Source: Gammaproteobacteria bacterium
GTDB taxonomy: Bacteria; Pseudomonadota; Gammaproteobacteria; Chromatiales; Chromatiaceae
Direction of reading: 5' to 3'
NCBI GenBank assembly: GCA_006227775.1
Contig: SBFV01000330.1
Coordinates: forward strand, 1 to 33,977
DNA length: 33,977 nucleotides
Shown here: piece by piece, positions 32,654-33,977 of the stretch
Layout: every line of letters begins with the position of its first letter
How positions within the stretch are numbered: the first letter of the stretch is position 1
The notes under the pieces: generated by a model
The model's database searches: none
Seen by the model: only the letters and a program-made list of their open reading frames with translations
What the model was told of the DNA's origin: nothing
Position numbers and translations under genes: made by a program

Positions 32654-33358
32654 TCAGAGTCCCAATTGCGTCAGCCAGTCCTCCACACAGCGGGTGCATT
32701 GCCGCTCCAGCGCTGGTCCAAGGCGAAGACTTTCGGCGCGCAGTCGGGGCACGGACAGTCCCGCCGCCGCAAGTTCCGCGGCATGGCCGATGTACCAGCG
32801 CTCCAGTTCCCTGGATCGCACCTCCGGATGGCACTGAAAGGCCAGAGCACCGCGCCCCCAGGCGAAGGCCTGGTGAGGGCATAGGTCGGTGGAGGCCAGC
32901 AGCCGGGCCCCTTGCGGGAGGTCGAAGGTATCGCCATGCCAGTGCAGGATACTGGTGAGTTCGGGGTCAAGGTGAACCAGGGGCGAAGACCGGCCGGCGG
33001 GGGTCAGGCTCAGGGGCTTCCAGCCGATCTCCTTGGCTGGCCCGGGATAGACTCGCGCACCCAGTGCCCGTGCCATGAGCTGCGCGCCAAGGCAGATGCC
33101 CAGGGTCGGCAAATCCGCCGCCAGGCGCCGCACCAGCAGCCTCAGCTCATCGGCGAGGAAGGGATAGTACGCCTCTTCATAGGCCCCGATAGGCCCGCCG
33201 AGGACCACCAAGAGGTCCGCTGCGTGCGGCTCCAGGCCGGCGATGTCGTCGATCCCGGCCTCCAGATAGCGCCAGGCAAAACCCCGCCGCGAAAGCAGGG
33301 GGCCTAGGGTGCCCAGGTCCTCGAAGGCGAGATGCCGGATGGCGACGGCGGTTTTCAT
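32654..33358 (-). CDS. Class I glutamine amidotransferase (GMP synthase-like domain protein)
   Basis: A 234-residue stand-alone class I amidotransferase. The catalytic triad is complete: nucleophile C89 in LGICLGAQLMARALG, with H177 and E179 in FQCHPEV. The GGPIGAYEE oxyanion region and ILHWHGDTFDLP segment match the GMP-synthase-like amidotransferase group of uncertain substrate (YfeJ-like), not a named biosynthetic enzyme. No synthetase domain is attached. It lies 37 bases downstream of the ammonium transporter gene on the same strand, suggesting cotranscription and a link to nitrogen use. Confidence 0.85.
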   Translation of the reverse strand: MKTAVAIRHLAFEDLGTLGPLLSRRGFAWRYLEAGIDDIAGLEPHAADLLVVLGGPIGAYEEAYYPFLADELRLLVRRLAADLPTLGICLGAQLMARALGARVYPGPAKEIGWKPLSLTPAGRSSPLVHLDPELTSILHWHGDTFDLPQGARLLASTDLCPHQAFAWGRGALAFQCHPEVRSRELERWYIGHAAELAAAGLSVPRLRAESLRLGPALERQCTRCVEDWLTQLGL

Positions 33359-33395
33359 CTGGGTGGTTGACGCCTGATGCGTTACAGCCTGCCGA

Positions 33396-33977
33396 TCATA
33401 CTTCTCCGCGATTGTAATCGGGCTGGGCGGTGATCTTGTGAATGCTCAGATCGGCGCCAAGGTATTCCTCTTCCTGGCTGAGCCGCAAGCCCATCATCGC
33501 CTTGATCCCGCCGTAGATCAGGGTGCCGCCAACGAAGGCGATGACGACGCCCGTCAGGCTGCCCACCAACTGGCTGACGAAGCTGACCCCGCCAAGCCCG
33601 CCCAGCGCCTCCAGCCCGAAGATGCCGGCGGCAATTCCACCCCAGAGTCCGCAGAGCCCGTGCAACGGCCAGACACCTAGCACGTCGTCGATGTGCCAGC
33701 GGTTTTGGGTGAGGGTGAAGGTATAGACGAAGAGGGTGCCAGCCACGGCGCCGGTCGCCAGGGCGCCGAGGGGATGCATCAGGTCCGAGCCGGCGCAGAC
33801 CGCCACCAGACCGGCGAGGGGACCGTTGTGGAGGAAGCCCGGGTCGTTCTTGCCGGCGATCAGGGCGGCGAGGATGCCGCCCACCATCGCCATGAGCGAG
33901 TTCGCCGCCACCAGGCCGCTGATCCCTTCCAGCGTCTGGGCGGACATGACGTTGAATCCGAACCAGCCGACCGTGAG
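33396..33977 (-). CDS. amt: Ammonium transporter Amt (partial, 5' end outside window)
   Basis: The C-terminal 193 residues of an Amt/Mep/Rh ammonium channel, entering at the right edge in the conserved GWFGFNVMSA segment. Transmembrane helices follow, with GPLAGLVAVCAGSDLMHPLGALATG, and the motif DDVLGVWPLHGLCGLWGG, whose His corresponds to the second pore-lining histidine (H318 in E. coli AmtB). The protein ends in a short cytoplasmic tail containing EEEYLGADLSIHKI, the region that normally contacts GlnK. No glnK gene is visible on this side; it may lie upstream outside the window. Confidence 0.95.
   Translation of the reverse strand, partial: LTVGWFGFNVMSAQTLEGISGLVAANSLMAMVGGILAALIAGKNDPGFLHNGPLAGLVAVCAGSDLMHPLGALATGAVAGTLFVYTFTLTQNRWHIDDVLGVWPLHGLCGLWGGIAAGIFGLEALGGLGGVSFVSQLVGSLTGVVIAFVGGTLIYGGIKAMMGLRLSQEEEYLGADLSIHKITAQPDYNRGEV

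Noticed and set aside
32476..32958. Plus-strand frames downstream of pgpA
   Set aside because: They overlap the well-supported minus-strand glutamine amidotransferase and show no family features.

Overview
The window suggests a chromosomal segment of a GC-rich gammaproteobacterium, probably of the Chromatiales (purple sulfur bacterium) type. This placement is inference. It rests on the gene order tpiA-secG-tRNA-Leu-nuoA to nuoN with separate nuoC and nuoD, a rubrerythrin/CCG Fe-S protein/DUF3501 cluster, a RibBX-type ribB gene, and a tmRNA tag ending in YALAA. No 16S or other phylogenetic marker is present.

Layout. (1) 1-2304, minus strand: a tightly overlapping accessory operon encoding an MntA-like nucleotidyltransferase, a HepT-like HEPN toxin, a small SH3-like protein, an XRE-type HTH protein and the type I restriction-modification methylase HsdM, which is cut by the left edge. 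The two small middle genes each carry one in-frame stop codon. (2) 2376-3470, minus: ssrA (tmRNA) with its promoter and terminator, and smpB, the two partners of trans-translation. (3) 3530-5042, plus: tpiA, secG with a long C-terminal tail, and tRNA-Leu(GAG) with a terminator. (4) 5130-20032, plus: a full 14-gene nuo operon for NADH:quinone oxidoreductase (complex I). (5) 20325-23929, plus: rubrerythrin, a GlpC/HdrD-like Fe-S protein, DUF3501 and an Old Yellow Enzyme family reductase, which look like a redox or peroxide-stress cluster. (6) 24115-24312, minus: tRNA-Leu(CAG) with promoter and terminator. (7) 24358-27425, plus: rnr and rlmB. (8) 27534-28340, minus: an exported metallophosphoesterase. 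(9) 28669-32458, plus: ribBX-ribH-nusB-thiL-pgpA, a conserved vitamin and housekeeping operon. (10) 32654-33977, minus: an ammonium transporter cut by the right edge, followed by a class I glutamine amidotransferase.

How the genes work together. Most of the window is core metabolism: respiratory NADH oxidation, ribosome rescue, RNA decay and rRNA modification, and riboflavin and thiamine cofactors. Riboflavin feeds the FMN of NuoF and of the OYE-family enzyme. The accessory part is the defence-like operon at the left edge, which begins just past the 3' end of ssrA. It joins a toxin/AMPylating-antitoxin pair to a type I methylase through genes that overlap by 4 to 8 bases. That linkage, with two nonsense-interrupted genes lying between intact ones, is the strongest candidate here for something not yet described.

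No CRISPR array, rRNA, integrase, transposase or prophage gene was seen.
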